A program made the translations under genes and the position numbers. Shown in pieces: positions 42,532 to 51,766 of a stretch of 64,000 nucleotides of DNA. Source of the DNA: SEAL01 sp032153715 (GTDB lineage: Bacteria > Patescibacteriota > Saccharimonadia > Saccharimonadales > Saccharimonadaceae). Numbering within the stretch: the first letter of the stretch is position 1; each line of letters begins with the position of its first letter. The notes under the pieces are model-generated. The model saw only the letters and a program-made list of their open reading frames with translations. It had not been told where the DNA came from and ran no database searches. The stretch spans positions 124,001 through 188,000 of the forward strand of contig JALDYR010000003.1 in assembly GCA_032153715.1 (NCBI GenBank), written 5' to 3'.

Positions 42532-43826
42532 TTTACGCGTCCTCCTGCGGCTATTTCCATGTGCTTCCCTATTCTTCGCGGCGATGTCCAGGTTGAGCCG
42601 ATATTTTCATGACGTGCTAGTCGTCGGATCTTTAACGAGCATTTCAGTATCGCTATGACTTGAATTAAGTCCATAATGTAAAAGATGAAGTATGCGATTG
42701 GCGCGTAGATTGTCAGGTATATTCTTTCTTTAAAACGAATATGCTCATCTTGCCACAATGTAACAAAAACATATGCCGTCACTGTGACGTACGCGCCCAT
42801 GACAAGCAGTATGCTGTGCTGCGTGATCGTAAGGTAGATTGCATATAACCACATGATTGGCAAAAGGAATAACACTACTTCACTAACGACGGCGACTGGC
42901 ATTCGATACTGTGTTAACATGACTGTAAAACGACGGTCGATACTACCTATTAGCCGGTTGTACTTAAATAGGTTTTGAAGGCTGCCATATTTCCAGCGGT
43001 ATCGCTGTCGCAAAAGCCCGCGAAAGCTATCGACGGGTTCAGTCATCGCCATAACATCAACTCCATAGACTACTCTATGGTCGCGGTTTCCTTGTGCGAC
43101 AATCTTTGTACTGAGGCCGATATCTTCTGTAAGCGTGTCGGTATCATAAAACTGAACATCGCGCAGAGCACTCATCCGATAGGTTGACGCTACGCCGCCA
43201 ACGACGAATTCGCAGTTCGTGAGCGTATAGACCTTTTTGGATCGATAGCCGATCATATGTTCAAACTTTTGCAGGATACTTAGCGTAGTGTGCTGATTCA
43301 TTATTTGAACATTGGCGGCAACTCCCATAATTTTCGGATCGACAAAATAACTAACTGCTCGATCAATTGAGTTGGACGAAAGGATAGAATCGGCATCAAG
43401 TGTCATGACTAATTCTCCGTCGACATAGCGACGGAGTGCGTAATTAAGACCAGCGCCTTTGCCTCCATTAACCCGTTTACGAATAATACGCAGTGCTATG
43501 TTCGGGTGCTCGCGTTTAAAATCGCGCAGTACTTTGTAAGTGTTGTCTGTCGATGCATCGTCAACAACAATAATCTTCACTCGTTTGTAGGTATTATTTA
43601 GAATCGAATTAAGGCATCGGACGATCACGGCTTCTTCGTTGTGTGCTGGCACAAGAACGGTCACAAGCGGCACATATGACGCGCCGTATCCATCGTTGAT
43701 TCGACGCGTACGCTGAAGTTGCCAGATGTCATAGAGGCTAGCGCCCGTTAAGTAAAAGCCTAGGTGAAGAATATAAGAGACACTTACGATTCCAAAAAGG
43801 TAGTAGAATATTGTCGATATATCCAT
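42528..43826 (-). CDS. Processive GT2 polysaccharide synthase (PgaC/IcaA/NodC-like)
   Basis: A 432-aa membrane synthase. One N-terminal span; the GT-A core has VLVPAHNEE, VVDD (D89, D90), LDADS (D144, D146), TEDIG (E234, D235) and QRYRW (274-278), the full D-D-D-QxxRW signature of processive synthases such as IcaA, PgaC, NodC and hyaluronan synthase. About three C-terminal spans form the export channel. It makes a β-linked polymer, likely of N-acetylhexosamine given the deacetylases behind it; the sugar cannot be read from sequence. Confidence 0.92.
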   Translation of the reverse strand: MDISTIFYYLFGIVSVSYILHLGFYLTGASLYDIWQLQRTRRINDGYGASYVPLVTVLVPAHNEEAVIVRCLNSILNNTYKRVKIIVVDDASTDNTYKVLRDFKREHPNIALRIIRKRVNGGKGAGLNYALRRYVDGELVMTLDADSILSSNSIDRAVSYFVDPKIMGVAANVQIMNQHTTLSILQKFEHMIGYRSKKVYTLTNCEFVVGGVASTYRMSALRDVQFYDTDTLTEDIGLSTKIVAQGNRDHRVVYGVDVMAMTEPVDSFRGLLRQRYRWKYGSLQNLFKYNRLIGSIDRRFTVMLTQYRMPVAVVSEVVLFLLPIMWLYAIYLTITQHSILLVMGAYVTVTAYVFVTLWQDEHIRFKERIYLTIYAPIAYFIFYIMDLIQVIAILKCSLKIRRLARHENIGSTWTSPRRIGKHMEIAAGGRVK

Positions 43827-43835
43827 CTCGCCTAC

Positions 43836-44060
43836 CTACGCCGTCCGACTTTCGTCTTTAGATTTAACTGTTTTAGGTAAATGACGCGAGCGCCTAATGA
43901 CTAGTTTTGCGCTGTAGCGTAGCACGATACTGACGAGAACAATCAGCCACATAATAATACTCACCGTGGCGAGTATTGTCAGGAGTGCTAGAATGCGAGT
44001 CTCTTCGGATCCCGTATATTGATTTAGATTGATTATTGAAAAGTAGACCCCACTTGACAT
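43836..44060 (-). CDS. Small membrane protein of the polysaccharide operon, 74 aa
   Basis: Opens MSSGVYFSIINLNQYTGSEE; one strong membrane span at about 24-48 and a basic tail (RRSRHLPKTVKSKDESR). First gene of the operon, 9 nt before the synthase gene, with GGGGAGCTAAGG upstream. Its size and place match the small IcaD/PgaD partners that activate their synthases, but no sequence homology is visible, so this is positional inference. Confidence 0.7.
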   Translation of the reverse strand: MSSGVYFSIINLNQYTGSEETRILALLTILATVSIIMWLIVLVSIVLRYSAKLVIRRSRHLPKTVKSKDESRTA

Positions 44061-44142
44061 ACCTTAGCTCCCCACTTAATGCACCTTATAATCACCCGTC
44101 ATAAATATGAATCACAAGTTAATAGTACAGATTGTTTTAAGC

Positions 44143-44170
44143 ATATTCAGTGAGTAATTTTACTGAATAT
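44143..44170. promoter_or_regulatory. Inverted repeat between polysaccharide operon and GH10 gene
   Basis: ATATTCAGT (44143-44151), 10-nt spacer, ACTGAATAT (44162-44170): perfect 9-bp arms in the 217-bp divergent intergenic region, 83 nt from the operon start and 108 nt from the GH10 start. The symmetry and spacing of about one helical turn fit a dimeric regulator operator; a hairpin role is less likely since it precedes both promoters. Confidence 0.6.
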
Positions 44171-44277
44171 CTGCAATTTTCCTTACAAATACATGAGTAG
44201 TCTATCTTATACAATAACAATTGATACTGGAGTCGATCTGTCTGAAATCTCAGCGCGAAATCAATGGAGGGGTGTTC

Positions 44278-46035
44278 ATGGAGAAGAGTTTAGCAACGAA
44301 AACGACGGCGGGCAGTTTAGGGTTCAAGCGCACGGCAGGATTGATTGCAGTCCTTACCTCCCTGGGCGCGTGGCTTTTTATTACTCACTTCCCTTTCTCT
44401 AGCATAGCCTCAAGCTCTAGCGACGTTGACCTTCTGGGTTCGGGCTGGAATTACATGCCGGGTGCAAGCATCAACACTAACGGGCTTTACATCACTCACT
44501 TGGGGCGCACAATTGTCCAGCAGGATGGTACACAAGGACAGCTGAATCCGCCTGTTAATTCGTACGGCACGCATCTTCAAATGACTGGTGATTTCACGGT
44601 TGTTGCAGATATCAAAGACATCAAAGGCTCTGCGACGCTGCAGTTCTATAGTAGCCCGCCTATTGTCCAGGATGAGTTTCGAGTTGAGCCAAAAAGTCTT
44701 CGCATAAACCTAAATAATCAAACCGCTACAGTCTCGACTTGGGACGGCTACTCGAACCAAAATCTATACAAGCAAGTTCCGTCTTCGGTGAAGCGCTACG
44801 CCTTCACGCCGCGGGCTGAAAACACTATTGTACTGACTCGCAAAGACGGTCGGCTGACGGTTGGCGTTAATGAGGCGTCAATTATCACGCTGCCGCGAAA
44901 TACCAATTTTAGCGGTGATGCTATATGGTTCGGACTTGATGCCGAGAATCCAGGAGATAACTGGACATTGTCAAAACTGACCGCGAAATCACTCAACTCT
45001 GGCAGCGTAAAAGCCGTAAACATGCAGGACAATTCGGTGATCACGAAAGATAATCAGGGACTTCAATCCCTTGTTACTGCCAAACATTCCGGATTCTTGG
45101 TCGGTGCGGCAACGGCACTCCCGCCTGCGACTATGGATTCACGATACCGCCAGACTGCTTTTAATAACTTTGGGTCTATTACGACCGAGAACGTCTTGAA
45201 GTGGCAGTTTGTAAACCCACAGCCAAATATATATGACTTTCATGAAGCGGACGCACTTGTTGAGATGGCGGCCAAAAACAATATCCTTGTACACGGCCAC
45301 ACGCTTGTATTTGGCGAGGCGAATCCGGCTTGGGTGCAAAATCTTCCGACTGGTACTGACGCCGACAAGCGACATGTTAAAAACGTGATGGTCGATCATA
45401 TTCAGCAAATTATCGGTCACTATAAAGGACGGATTGCCTCTTGGGACGTCGTTAACGAGCCACTTGCTGGCTATGATAACGAAACGTCGGATAGGCTTCG
45501 GCATCACAAATGGCACGAAGCAATGGGCGAAGGCTACATCGTGACCGCATTTACGGCTGCTAGGCATGCTGATCCGAATGCAAAGCTATATATTAACGAC
45601 TTTGGTCTTGAAGAGGATGGCGAGCGCTGGGAGACACTTCTCGCACTTGTTACAAAGCTAAAGTCTCAAGGCGTCCCGATTGATGGCGTAGGATTTCAGG
45701 CGCACGTTTACGAATCGGAGGACAGGATCGATTCGAGTGTCCTGCGTCAGCATATCCGCCAACTTGCTAATATTGGACTGACCGCTCGGGTCTCTGAAAT
45801 GGATGTTTATGACGATGATGGTGAATCCGTCCAGGCAAAACAATATGCCGATATTCTAGATGTTTGTATATCAGAGCCGAACTGTGTGTCGTGGACGACT
45901 TGGGGCGTGAGCGATAAATATGATCTATGGCAAGATGATGATAATGTATTGCAGCATGGTCGCACATTCTCGTGGGATGAGCGATTTGATCCAAAAGAGG
46001 TTGTCTTGCAAATGAAGAGTCGATTAAAAAATTAG
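44278..46035 (+). CDS. Exported GH10 glycoside hydrolase (xylanase-type)
   Basis: A 585-aa secreted enzyme. N-terminal membrane/signal segment (about 18-36), a β-sandwich module (about 50-240) that may bind glycan, and a GH10 barrel (about 260-580): TENVLKWQ, HGHTLVF, acid/base E394 in WDVVNEP, GVGFQAHVYE and the nucleophile E507 in VSEMDVY. GH10 enzymes cut β-1,4-xylan and related β-glycans with retention. Start chosen after GGAGGGG. It faces the polysaccharide operon, so it may trim its polymer or digest a host/plant glycan; an esterase at 29952 could assist. A TATACA/TACAAT box lies near 44210. Confidence 0.92.
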   Translation: MEKSLATKTTAGSLGFKRTAGLIAVLTSLGAWLFITHFPFSSIASSSSDVDLLGSGWNYMPGASINTNGLYITHLGRTIVQQDGTQGQLNPPVNSYGTHLQMTGDFTVVADIKDIKGSATLQFYSSPPIVQDEFRVEPKSLRINLNNQTATVSTWDGYSNQNLYKQVPSSVKRYAFTPRAENTIVLTRKDGRLTVGVNEASIITLPRNTNFSGDAIWFGLDAENPGDNWTLSKLTAKSLNSGSVKAVNMQDNSVITKDNQGLQSLVTAKHSGFLVGAATALPPATMDSRYRQTAFNNFGSITTENVLKWQFVNPQPNIYDFHEADALVEMAAKNNILVHGHTLVFGEANPAWVQNLPTGTDADKRHVKNVMVDHIQQIIGHYKGRIASWDVVNEPLAGYDNETSDRLRHHKWHEAMGEGYIVTAFTAARHADPNAKLYINDFGLEEDGERWETLLALVTKLKSQGVPIDGVGFQAHVYESEDRIDSSVLRQHIRQLANIGLTARVSEMDVYDDDGESVQAKQYADILDVCISEPNCVSWTTWGVSDKYDLWQDDDNVLQHGRTFSWDERFDPKEVVLQMKSRLKN

Positions 46036-46673
46036 TGCTTTGAAAGCTCGAGTATCTCGGGTGCTGTTTTATCCTGTAGGTCGATGACCGTTAAGCCAGT
46101 CCTTTCAATGGTTTTATCAACCAGCCATACGCCAAGTTTATATATTATCCACCGCTGTTTTAGCTCGGCATTATAAAAGGCCCACTTGTGCCAGGTTGCT
46201 TCTTCTTCGAAATAGTCGGTTCCAACCTCTTTTACTTGATCAAGCCAAGAATGCAATTCGGCGTCACTATGATGGCTATGGTCGCCGTATAGTGGTTTTG
46301 TATTTGCGTAGTCGCGTTCAAATACAGTCGCACATCCTTCGTAAATTGCAGAGTCGAGTGCGCTAAAAGGTGATTTGGTAAATGTAAAGCCTTGGTTGAC
46401 ATGGAATGATTCATGGAAAATCATGCCGCGCAAGTTCGCTAGCTGCTCTTCTCTATTTGCAAAATTCTTATCAAAGACAGCGTTGATCAAATCAGGAGAA
46501 TACGCAAAGCCACCAACCCCGGTTTCGGGAGCGGCACCGTGACTTTTGAATTCGATCTGCATCGTTTCAGGTAACCGTCTGAGGTGTACTTGCGCGTCAC
46601 TATAAGCCTCCGTTATTAACGGAACAAGGGGCTCCTCGGTTGCTTTGTCTGTATATTCAATGACCTCTATCAT
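46032..46673 (-). CDS. Predicted zinc protease, DUF2268-like
   Basis: A 213-aa protein with the metallopeptidase motif HESFHVNQ and a distal Glu in IYEGCATVFE, as in DUF2268 putative zinc-dependent proteases. No signal peptide. TATGAT ends 6 nt before the ATG, without a ribosome site (leaderless pattern). It overlaps the end of the GH10 gene by 4 nt, convergently. Substrate unknown. Confidence 0.78.
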   Translation of the reverse strand: MIEVIEYTDKATEEPLVPLITEAYSDAQVHLRRLPETMQIEFKSHGAAPETGVGGFAYSPDLINAVFDKNFANREEQLANLRGMIFHESFHVNQGFTFTKSPFSALDSAIYEGCATVFERDYANTKPLYGDHSHHSDAELHSWLDQVKEVGTDYFEEEATWHKWAFYNAELKQRWIIYKLGVWLVDKTIERTGLTVIDLQDKTAPEILELSKH

Positions 46674-46689
46674 TCATTGATCATATCAA

Positions 46690-46726
46690 AACAAGCTCCG
46701 CTGCCATAGTGACAGCGGAGCTTGTT
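46690..46726 (-). terminator. Terminator of the beta-lactamase-like gene
   Basis: AACAAGCTCCGCTG / CAGCGGAGCTTGTT, a perfect 14-bp stem with a 9-nt loop, followed on the minus strand by TTTGATATGAT. The TATGAT is the next gene's -10. Confidence 0.88.
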
Positions 46727-46740
46727 GAGTTTATCTATCG

Positions 46741-47805
46741 TTACAATGCTGGGTTTTCGAGCAGTGCAATTGCACCGTTATCGACGATAACTGCCTTATC
46801 TGACAGAACAACGATGCCCTTGCCAGTAGCTGGGTTTAGCATCAACATGCTAGCAAATCCACCAGTCAGGCCATTGTGCCACTTGCGACCTTGACTGTCG
46901 GTGAACCAGTTATAGCCCACTTGTTGACCAGGCGCTGCGGTGACGCGTGGCGTCAGAGCGCCAATGCCTGGTACCTGGCTCTTCATAACCTTTAACGCGT
47001 ATTTTGCCATGTCGTTGACGGTTGAGCGCGCTGTTGCTGCTGGGGCGTAGCCTTCACCCGCAAATGGCTGCATTGTCGAGCCGCTTGCATTAACCCCGCG
47101 CTTCGTTGCCGAAGTGACATCGCTTGTTGCTGTCAAAAAGCGTGTCTGAGTCAAGCCTAATGGCGTCAGTAAGCGGTTTTGTGTCAGTGTCTTGAAGTTT
47201 GTATTCGCACCTTTTGCAAGCATGTGTCCTTCCAGCGCAACCGCCATGTTTGAATACTTGTAAACACCTCTATCCTTAGGCGTAACTTGGCGAGCTTGCC
47301 TAATGAATTGATCAAGGGTGAACGGCACTAAATTCGCGCCACCAAACTGATACTGCAATGTTTGTAGCTGCATATCAATTGTTCCTGGGAGACTTGGCAA
47401 GCCCGATCGGTGTGTTGCAAGTTCGCGAAGTGTCAAAGTGGACTGCGCCAGGTTTGATGCAATCGGAAGCTTGCTACCGACGGTTGTGTTTTCGGTGACT
47501 TCTCCGCGGCTAATTGCATCCGCCATCAACAGGCCAACCATTGTCTTCGAGACCGAGCCGATCTCATATTCGCTGGCATTTGTTGCGCCGAAGTTTGCAT
47601 ACTTGATCGTGCCAGTATTTGCATCGATTTTGGCGACACTTAGATTTCGGTACTGGCTACCAAACTGCGCTTGTGCTGCCGCTGTCAGTGCCGGATCGCC
47701 GCCGGCTGTTGGCGCCGATAGTGCGTTCGTCGGTGAGGCTGTTGCGACCCCCACAATCGCCGCCAGTCCTAGAGTTAATAAAGGATAAGTTAACTTAAAT
47801 TTCAT
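46741..47805 (-). CDS. Exported serine hydrolase (class C beta-lactamase/DD-peptidase fold)
   Basis: A 354-aa secreted protein. Signal peptide MKFKLTYPLLTLGLAAIVGV ending near ALSA. Catalytic motifs: SVSK (S84-K87), YSN (184-186) and HNG in KWHNGLTGG. These define the AmpC/EstB/D-aminopeptidase family; it may be a DD-peptidase, esterase or β-lactamase. Resistance is not implied by sequence alone. GGAGG start site. Confidence 0.9.
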   Translation of the reverse strand: MKFKLTYPLLTLGLAAIVGVATASPTNALSAPTAGGDPALTAAAQAQFGSQYRNLSVAKIDANTGTIKYANFGATNASEYEIGSVSKTMVGLLMADAISRGEVTENTTVGSKLPIASNLAQSTLTLRELATHRSGLPSLPGTIDMQLQTLQYQFGGANLVPFTLDQFIRQARQVTPKDRGVYKYSNMAVALEGHMLAKGANTNFKTLTQNRLLTPLGLTQTRFLTATSDVTSATKRGVNASGSTMQPFAGEGYAPAATARSTVNDMAKYALKVMKSQVPGIGALTPRVTAAPGQQVGYNWFTDSQGRKWHNGLTGGFASMLMLNPATGKGIVVLSDKAVIVDNGAIALLENPAL

Positions 47806-48041
47806 AAACTACCTCCTATTACTTACACTATTAATGTTACTCTCCTTACAGCTAAATATCAATTTACATAAGTATAATAAGAAGTTTACTCTGGCGTGAG
47901 TGTCGGAGTTCAAGTTTCCGCCCCAGGCACGTAAGGAATCATATAGACAACTTTCAGGTTAGATATGATACTAACAGCAGGTATCGAACTACTAGATTAT
48001 TATTGAAAGTAAGTGAAGTCGAAAGGCTTAAAGGAGGATCT

Positions 48042-48437
48042 ATGCAAGTAATAAAATCTCGCAACGAAACGATAAAAGGTCCTGACGATTGGTTCACGGG
48101 TGATGTCTATATCGATAACATTAAGTCACCTTCAGATGCGTCAAGGTTCATGGTTGTAATCATCCATTTTACGCCAGGCGCACGCACCTCGTGGCATACT
48201 CACCCGCATGGGCAGACACTCTATGTGACCGAGGGTGTCGGCTATATTGGGCGTCGGGGTGGCAAAGTCGAAGAGATCCGTCCCGGTGACATTGTCCATA
48301 TCGAGCCAGGTGAAGACCACTGGCACGGCGCTACTGCTACGAACTTTATGACGCATATTGCAATGAATGAAATTGACGAAAATGGCTCACCGGCAACATG
48401 GGGTCAGCATGTTACGGACGAAGAATACAGGCAGTAG
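48042..48437 (+). CDS. Cupin domain protein
   Basis: A 131-aa single-cupin protein. Metal-binding residues are evident in SWHTHPHGQTLYVTEG (motif 1) and PGDIVHIEPGEDHWHG (motif 2). Similar to mandelonitrile-lyase-like or quercetinase-like small cupins; reaction unknown. Start fixed by AAAGGAGG; a TTG at 48003 is rejected. A -10-like GATACT lies around 47967. Confidence 0.85.
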   Translation: MQVIKSRNETIKGPDDWFTGDVYIDNIKSPSDASRFMVVIIHFTPGARTSWHTHPHGQTLYVTEGVGYIGRRGGKVEEIRPGDIVHIEPGEDHWHGATATNFMTHIAMNEIDENGSPATWGQHVTDEEYRQ

Positions 48438-48551
48438 ATGCATCGCATCTTAGAGGGGCCTTTAACAAAGTGCAAACATCTCTTTAGTTGACTTTTTATG
48501 TACGTACGCTCTACGAGTTGGTTAAACTGATCCAGGTCTAGCCCTTAAGAC

Positions 48552-49232
48552 CTATTGCGACGCCATCAGCGTCAGTGCAGGCTCTGCGGCCTCGTAAAGC
48601 ACCTGCAGGATCGTTGATGCAGCGAGCGCGTTAATGCCCCACTCTAATAGTTTTGCTGCGATCACTTCCTTGAACAGGTCAAGCCACTGCGACTTTGTTT
48701 TCTTTCGGGCCTGCTCTTTCAGATACTTTATATCTTTTTGAATATCGGCGAGGGTTTTCTGTATGCCATTGTCCGCCGCAACTTTCAGCAATTCTTCCAT
48801 AGAAGTGTCGATCGCCTTGTCGACGGTCTTTAGTTCGAGTGGCGTAAAGCGGGTATCTTCGTCGTTAAACGTCGCTGATTCTGCTGGCGCAGCCCACGGG
48901 TCTACGGCCTCAAGCTCGGTTTGCACCAATTTCACCCATTGCCCAAAGTAAACCAAGACAGAATCCCAGTCTGACGCCACGGTTAGAACGCGCTTTTTCA
49001 TCACATCTTCGGAAGGCGTGTACGTCACGAAGATCGATATTCTTCCATTCTTTCCGGATGACATTTCAAACCGAAAGAAGTCCTTCGTTTCGCCGTGCGT
49101 GAGTTCGTGCGTCTCTTTCGAGCCTGAAAACGTTGGTTTTGGATTTTTTGTCCATGCAAAATCACGCGGATTTAATCCGTGTTTGGTAATAACAGCGCCA
49201 AACTTGGCTCTTTGACTCGCTCGTAACTCCAT
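48552..49232 (-). CDS. Hypothetical protein, 226 aa
   Basis: Opens MELRASQRAKFGAVITKHGL, with a β-rich N-terminal half (FFRFEMSSGKNGRISIFVTY), a coiled helix (about 140-185) and a hydrophobic C-terminal helix (about 198-222) that may insert in the membrane. It could be an orphan effector or receptor-like protein, but no family is recognised. TGC-TACAAT lies 11 nt before the ATG, leaving almost no leader. Confidence 0.65.
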   Translation of the reverse strand: MELRASQRAKFGAVITKHGLNPRDFAWTKNPKPTFSGSKETHELTHGETKDFFRFEMSSGKNGRISIFVTYTPSEDVMKKRVLTVASDWDSVLVYFGQWVKLVQTELEAVDPWAAPAESATFNDEDTRFTPLELKTVDKAIDTSMEELLKVAADNGIQKTLADIQKDIKYLKEQARKKTKSQWLDLFKEVIAAKLLEWGINALAASTILQVLYEAAEPALTLMASQ

Positions 49233-49370
49233 CAGTGTTAATTATTGTAGCAAAAATTCATTGAATTATCAGTAGTGCACGCCATCAGATTTAACAGAGA
49301 GGGTTACTACATTAGGCTGAAAATCAATTCTATTAATACCGCATCGATCCTGGTATACCTAGAGTAGTAG

Positions 49371-50012
49371 ATGAAAACAATGCAGCCGTCACTCCCACGA
49401 TCACTCACCAAGCCGGACGATATTGCCGAGCTATTTAATCTGGAGGATTCAATCGCGGGCGTTCATATTGAGAACACCGCATTAACGAATGCTAATCTTG
49501 AAAAAACGAGTATTTCCGAATCATTACTCGCGAAGATTGATTTCACTCATGTTGAAGCCGTTCGATTTGACGTCTTCGATTGTGAGCTTAAGGGGTGCAA
49601 TTTCACGGCAAGCAAGTTTCCTGATTCGGGCTGGCGCCGCATTTTAATTGACGGTGCACGTTGTAGTGGAATGCAAGTTACGAATAGCGTGCTAAAGCAC
49701 GTGACCTTTAAGAATTCAAAATTAGAACTCGTCAATTTCCGCTCCTCTCGTTTTGAAAACGTTACGTTTGAAGATTGCGTACTCGACGATGTTGATCTAT
49801 ACAATGCACAGCTAAAGAATGTCGAGTTCATAAACTGTACGATCAATAATATTACGTTCGCGAGTGCGCGAATGGCTAATGTTGATGTCTCGAAGTCATC
49901 CATCGAAGGCATCAAGGGTATCAACAGTCTCCGCGGCGTGACTATCAACTATGATCAGTTGCTGCAGCTAGCTCCTGCGTTTGCCGCAGACGCCGGTATC
50001 AAGGTTAAGTAG
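49371..50012 (+). CDS. Pentapeptide repeat protein
   Basis: A 213-aa protein with tandem A(N/D)LxN-like repeats over about residues 35-190 (for example TNANLEKTSI, CNFTASKF, VNFRSSRFENVTFEDC), forming a right-handed quadrilateral β-helix. Some members mimic DNA and protect gyrase; that role is not implied here. TATACC lies 11 nt before the ATG. Converges with the oxidoreductase gene at 50017. Confidence 0.82.
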   Translation: MKTMQPSLPRSLTKPDDIAELFNLEDSIAGVHIENTALTNANLEKTSISESLLAKIDFTHVEAVRFDVFDCELKGCNFTASKFPDSGWRRILIDGARCSGMQVTNSVLKHVTFKNSKLELVNFRSSRFENVTFEDCVLDDVDLYNAQLKNVEFINCTINNITFASARMANVDVSKSSIEGIKGINSLRGVTINYDQLLQLAPAFAADAGIKVK

Positions 50013-50016
50013 CGAA

Positions 50017-50670
50017 TCACTTACCCTCGCCAGCAACTAATTTAGTGTTTGCTATCATGTTTTTCAGCTCATCGGCGTTCACGTTTGCGCCAAAAGCGGG
50101 TTTACCTGGCTCTAGACGCACGCCTTCCGACAATTTACCAATAACAACAGGGTCGAATCCGAACTCGTTGACTATCTTTGCGACACTTTCAACATCTTTG
50201 GGTGCATCTCCGGCAATCGCAATAGCTTTTCGCCCCGATGTTCCAGCCGGTCTGTGTTCGTCATGTAAGTTATGATAGCCCATGTGATTAAACGCTTTTA
50301 CTACACGTGACGTAGTCAAGAGCTCTTGGACGGCTTCAGTCGATGAAATATCTGGATTAATGATTTCATCTCGGCTTCCATCAACCTCCCACCAGTAGTT
50401 CATCGCATCTATGACTAGTTTTCCGGCAAGGGCTTGCTTGGGGATAGTACGAAATTCTCCAAGTGGCAAAGCTAGGATGATAACATCCGCATCTCGCGAC
50501 ACCTCTTCTGCGGTTTTTGCCGTAGCACCAGGGGTTAATACATTGATTGTTAAAGCAATCTTTTCTGGGTTTCGAGAACCAGCAATAGAAACTTCAAACC
50601 CCGCATGAAGCGCCAACTGCGCAAGTGTGATTCCTAGCTTTCCAGCGCCCAAAATACCAATAGTTGTCAT
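50017..50670 (-). CDS. NADP oxidoreductase, F420-dependent-like (NPD family)
   Basis: A 217-aa Rossmann protein: GILGAGKLGITLA dinucleotide motif at residues 4-16, then AGSRNPEK, ILALPLGEF and a VVKAFNHMGYHN segment. Resembles F420H2:NADP oxidoreductases and their NADP(H)-dependent relatives; no F420 gene is visible, so the F420 link is doubtful. It starts 2 nt after the LLM gene end, in the ArsR-led operon. Confidence 0.85.
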   Translation of the reverse strand: MTTIGILGAGKLGITLAQLALHAGFEVSIAGSRNPEKIALTINVLTPGATAKTAEEVSRDADVIILALPLGEFRTIPKQALAGKLVIDAMNYWWEVDGSRDEIINPDISSTEAVQELLTTSRVVKAFNHMGYHNLHDEHRPAGTSGRKAIAIAGDAPKDVESVAKIVNEFGFDPVVIGKLSEGVRLEPGKPAFGANVNADELKNMIANTKLVAGEGK

Positions 50671-50672
50671 GA

Positions 50673-51749
50673 TTATTTCTCAGATTCTTTAGGCTGATCA
50701 ACTAGCAGTTCGCGAACGCGTGGAATAACTTGGCTACCAAATAATTCGACATTGCGCAGGCGTGCACTTGCCGCTAACGGGCCGGTACCGTAGACCAAAT
50801 CAAATCGTTCAGCGCCGAGTGTCTTCATGGAACGAGCGATTTTTTGAGCAACGGTTTCAGGAGAGCCAATATAGAGCGAGCCATGTTCGATTTCGTGGTC
50901 GTACTGTTCGCGAGTTAGTGGCGGCCAGCCGCGATCACGTCCAATACGGTCACGGTTTTCTTTAAATGGAAGCCAAGCGATGTCGCGAGCTTCCTGGTCA
51001 GTATCGGCCACAAAACCTGGTGAATGCATTCCCACCGGATGCGCGGTGGTGCCTAGTTCAGCAGCAGCGCGACGATATAGTTCGACATATGGTACAAATC
51101 GATCAGGCGATCCGCCAATAATAGCTAGCATTAAGGGAAAGTCATATCGAGCGGCACGAATGACAGATTCAGGCGATCCGCCGACACCAACATGAGTATC
51201 CAGGTAACCTGACTCGGTTTTGGGATACACGTCAGCGTCATCTAGCGCTGCGCGCGTGGTGCCGCTCCAGCTAACTGGCTTTTGCTTGATAAGTTCAGCG
51301 AATAGTCCAATTTTCTCTTCAAAGAGCGTCTCGTAATCGCGCAGGCTGTATCCAAATAATGGGAATGACTCGGTAAATGATCCGCGACCCAGTATCACCT
51401 GCGCTCGACCGTTTGACAGCGCGTCAAGCGTTGCAAAGCGTTGATATACGCGCACTGGGTCATCACTGCTAAGCACCGTTACGCCGGATGCAAGGGTGAT
51501 GTGTTTTGTACGAGTTGCAATCCCCGCCAGGACTGTTTCGGGGGTTGATATCGAATAATCTGGACGATGATGTTCACCGAGAGCAATAACATCAACACCT
51601 AGTTTGTCAGCGAGGACAGCTTCGTCGACTACCTGACGAATTGCCTGGGCGTGGCTCATTAATGCGCCATCATCATTTGATGGAATGTCGCCAAATGTAT
51701 CTAATCCGAATACATACTCTGTTGGTGTATTTGCTTTTGATTGAGTCAT
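50673..51749 (-). CDS. LLM class flavin-dependent oxidoreductase
   Basis: A 358-aa luciferase-like monooxygenase. It has ALGEHHRPDYSISTPE, LASGVTVLSSDDPVRVYQRFA, RAQVILGRGSF and VGGSPESV, typical of the bacterial luciferase fold that binds FMN or F420. Likely oxidises or reduces small xenobiotics. Ribosome site GGAGGG. Second gene of the ArsR-LLM-NPD operon. Confidence 0.9.
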   Translation of the reverse strand: MTQSKANTPTEYVFGLDTFGDIPSNDDGALMSHAQAIRQVVDEAVLADKLGVDVIALGEHHRPDYSISTPETVLAGIATRTKHITLASGVTVLSSDDPVRVYQRFATLDALSNGRAQVILGRGSFTESFPLFGYSLRDYETLFEEKIGLFAELIKQKPVSWSGTTRAALDDADVYPKTESGYLDTHVGVGGSPESVIRAARYDFPLMLAIIGGSPDRFVPYVELYRRAAAELGTTAHPVGMHSPGFVADTDQEARDIAWLPFKENRDRIGRDRGWPPLTREQYDHEIEHGSLYIGSPETVAQKIARSMKTLGAERFDLVYGTGPLAASARLRNVELFGSQVIPRVRELLVDQPKESEK

Positions 51750-51766
51750 TTTCCCTCCGCTTGTTA

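Noticed and set aside
46741..47805. Calling the serine hydrolase an antibiotic-resistance β-lactamase
   Set aside because: The SxxK/YxN/HxG set is shared with DD-peptidases and esterases, so resistance cannot be claimed.
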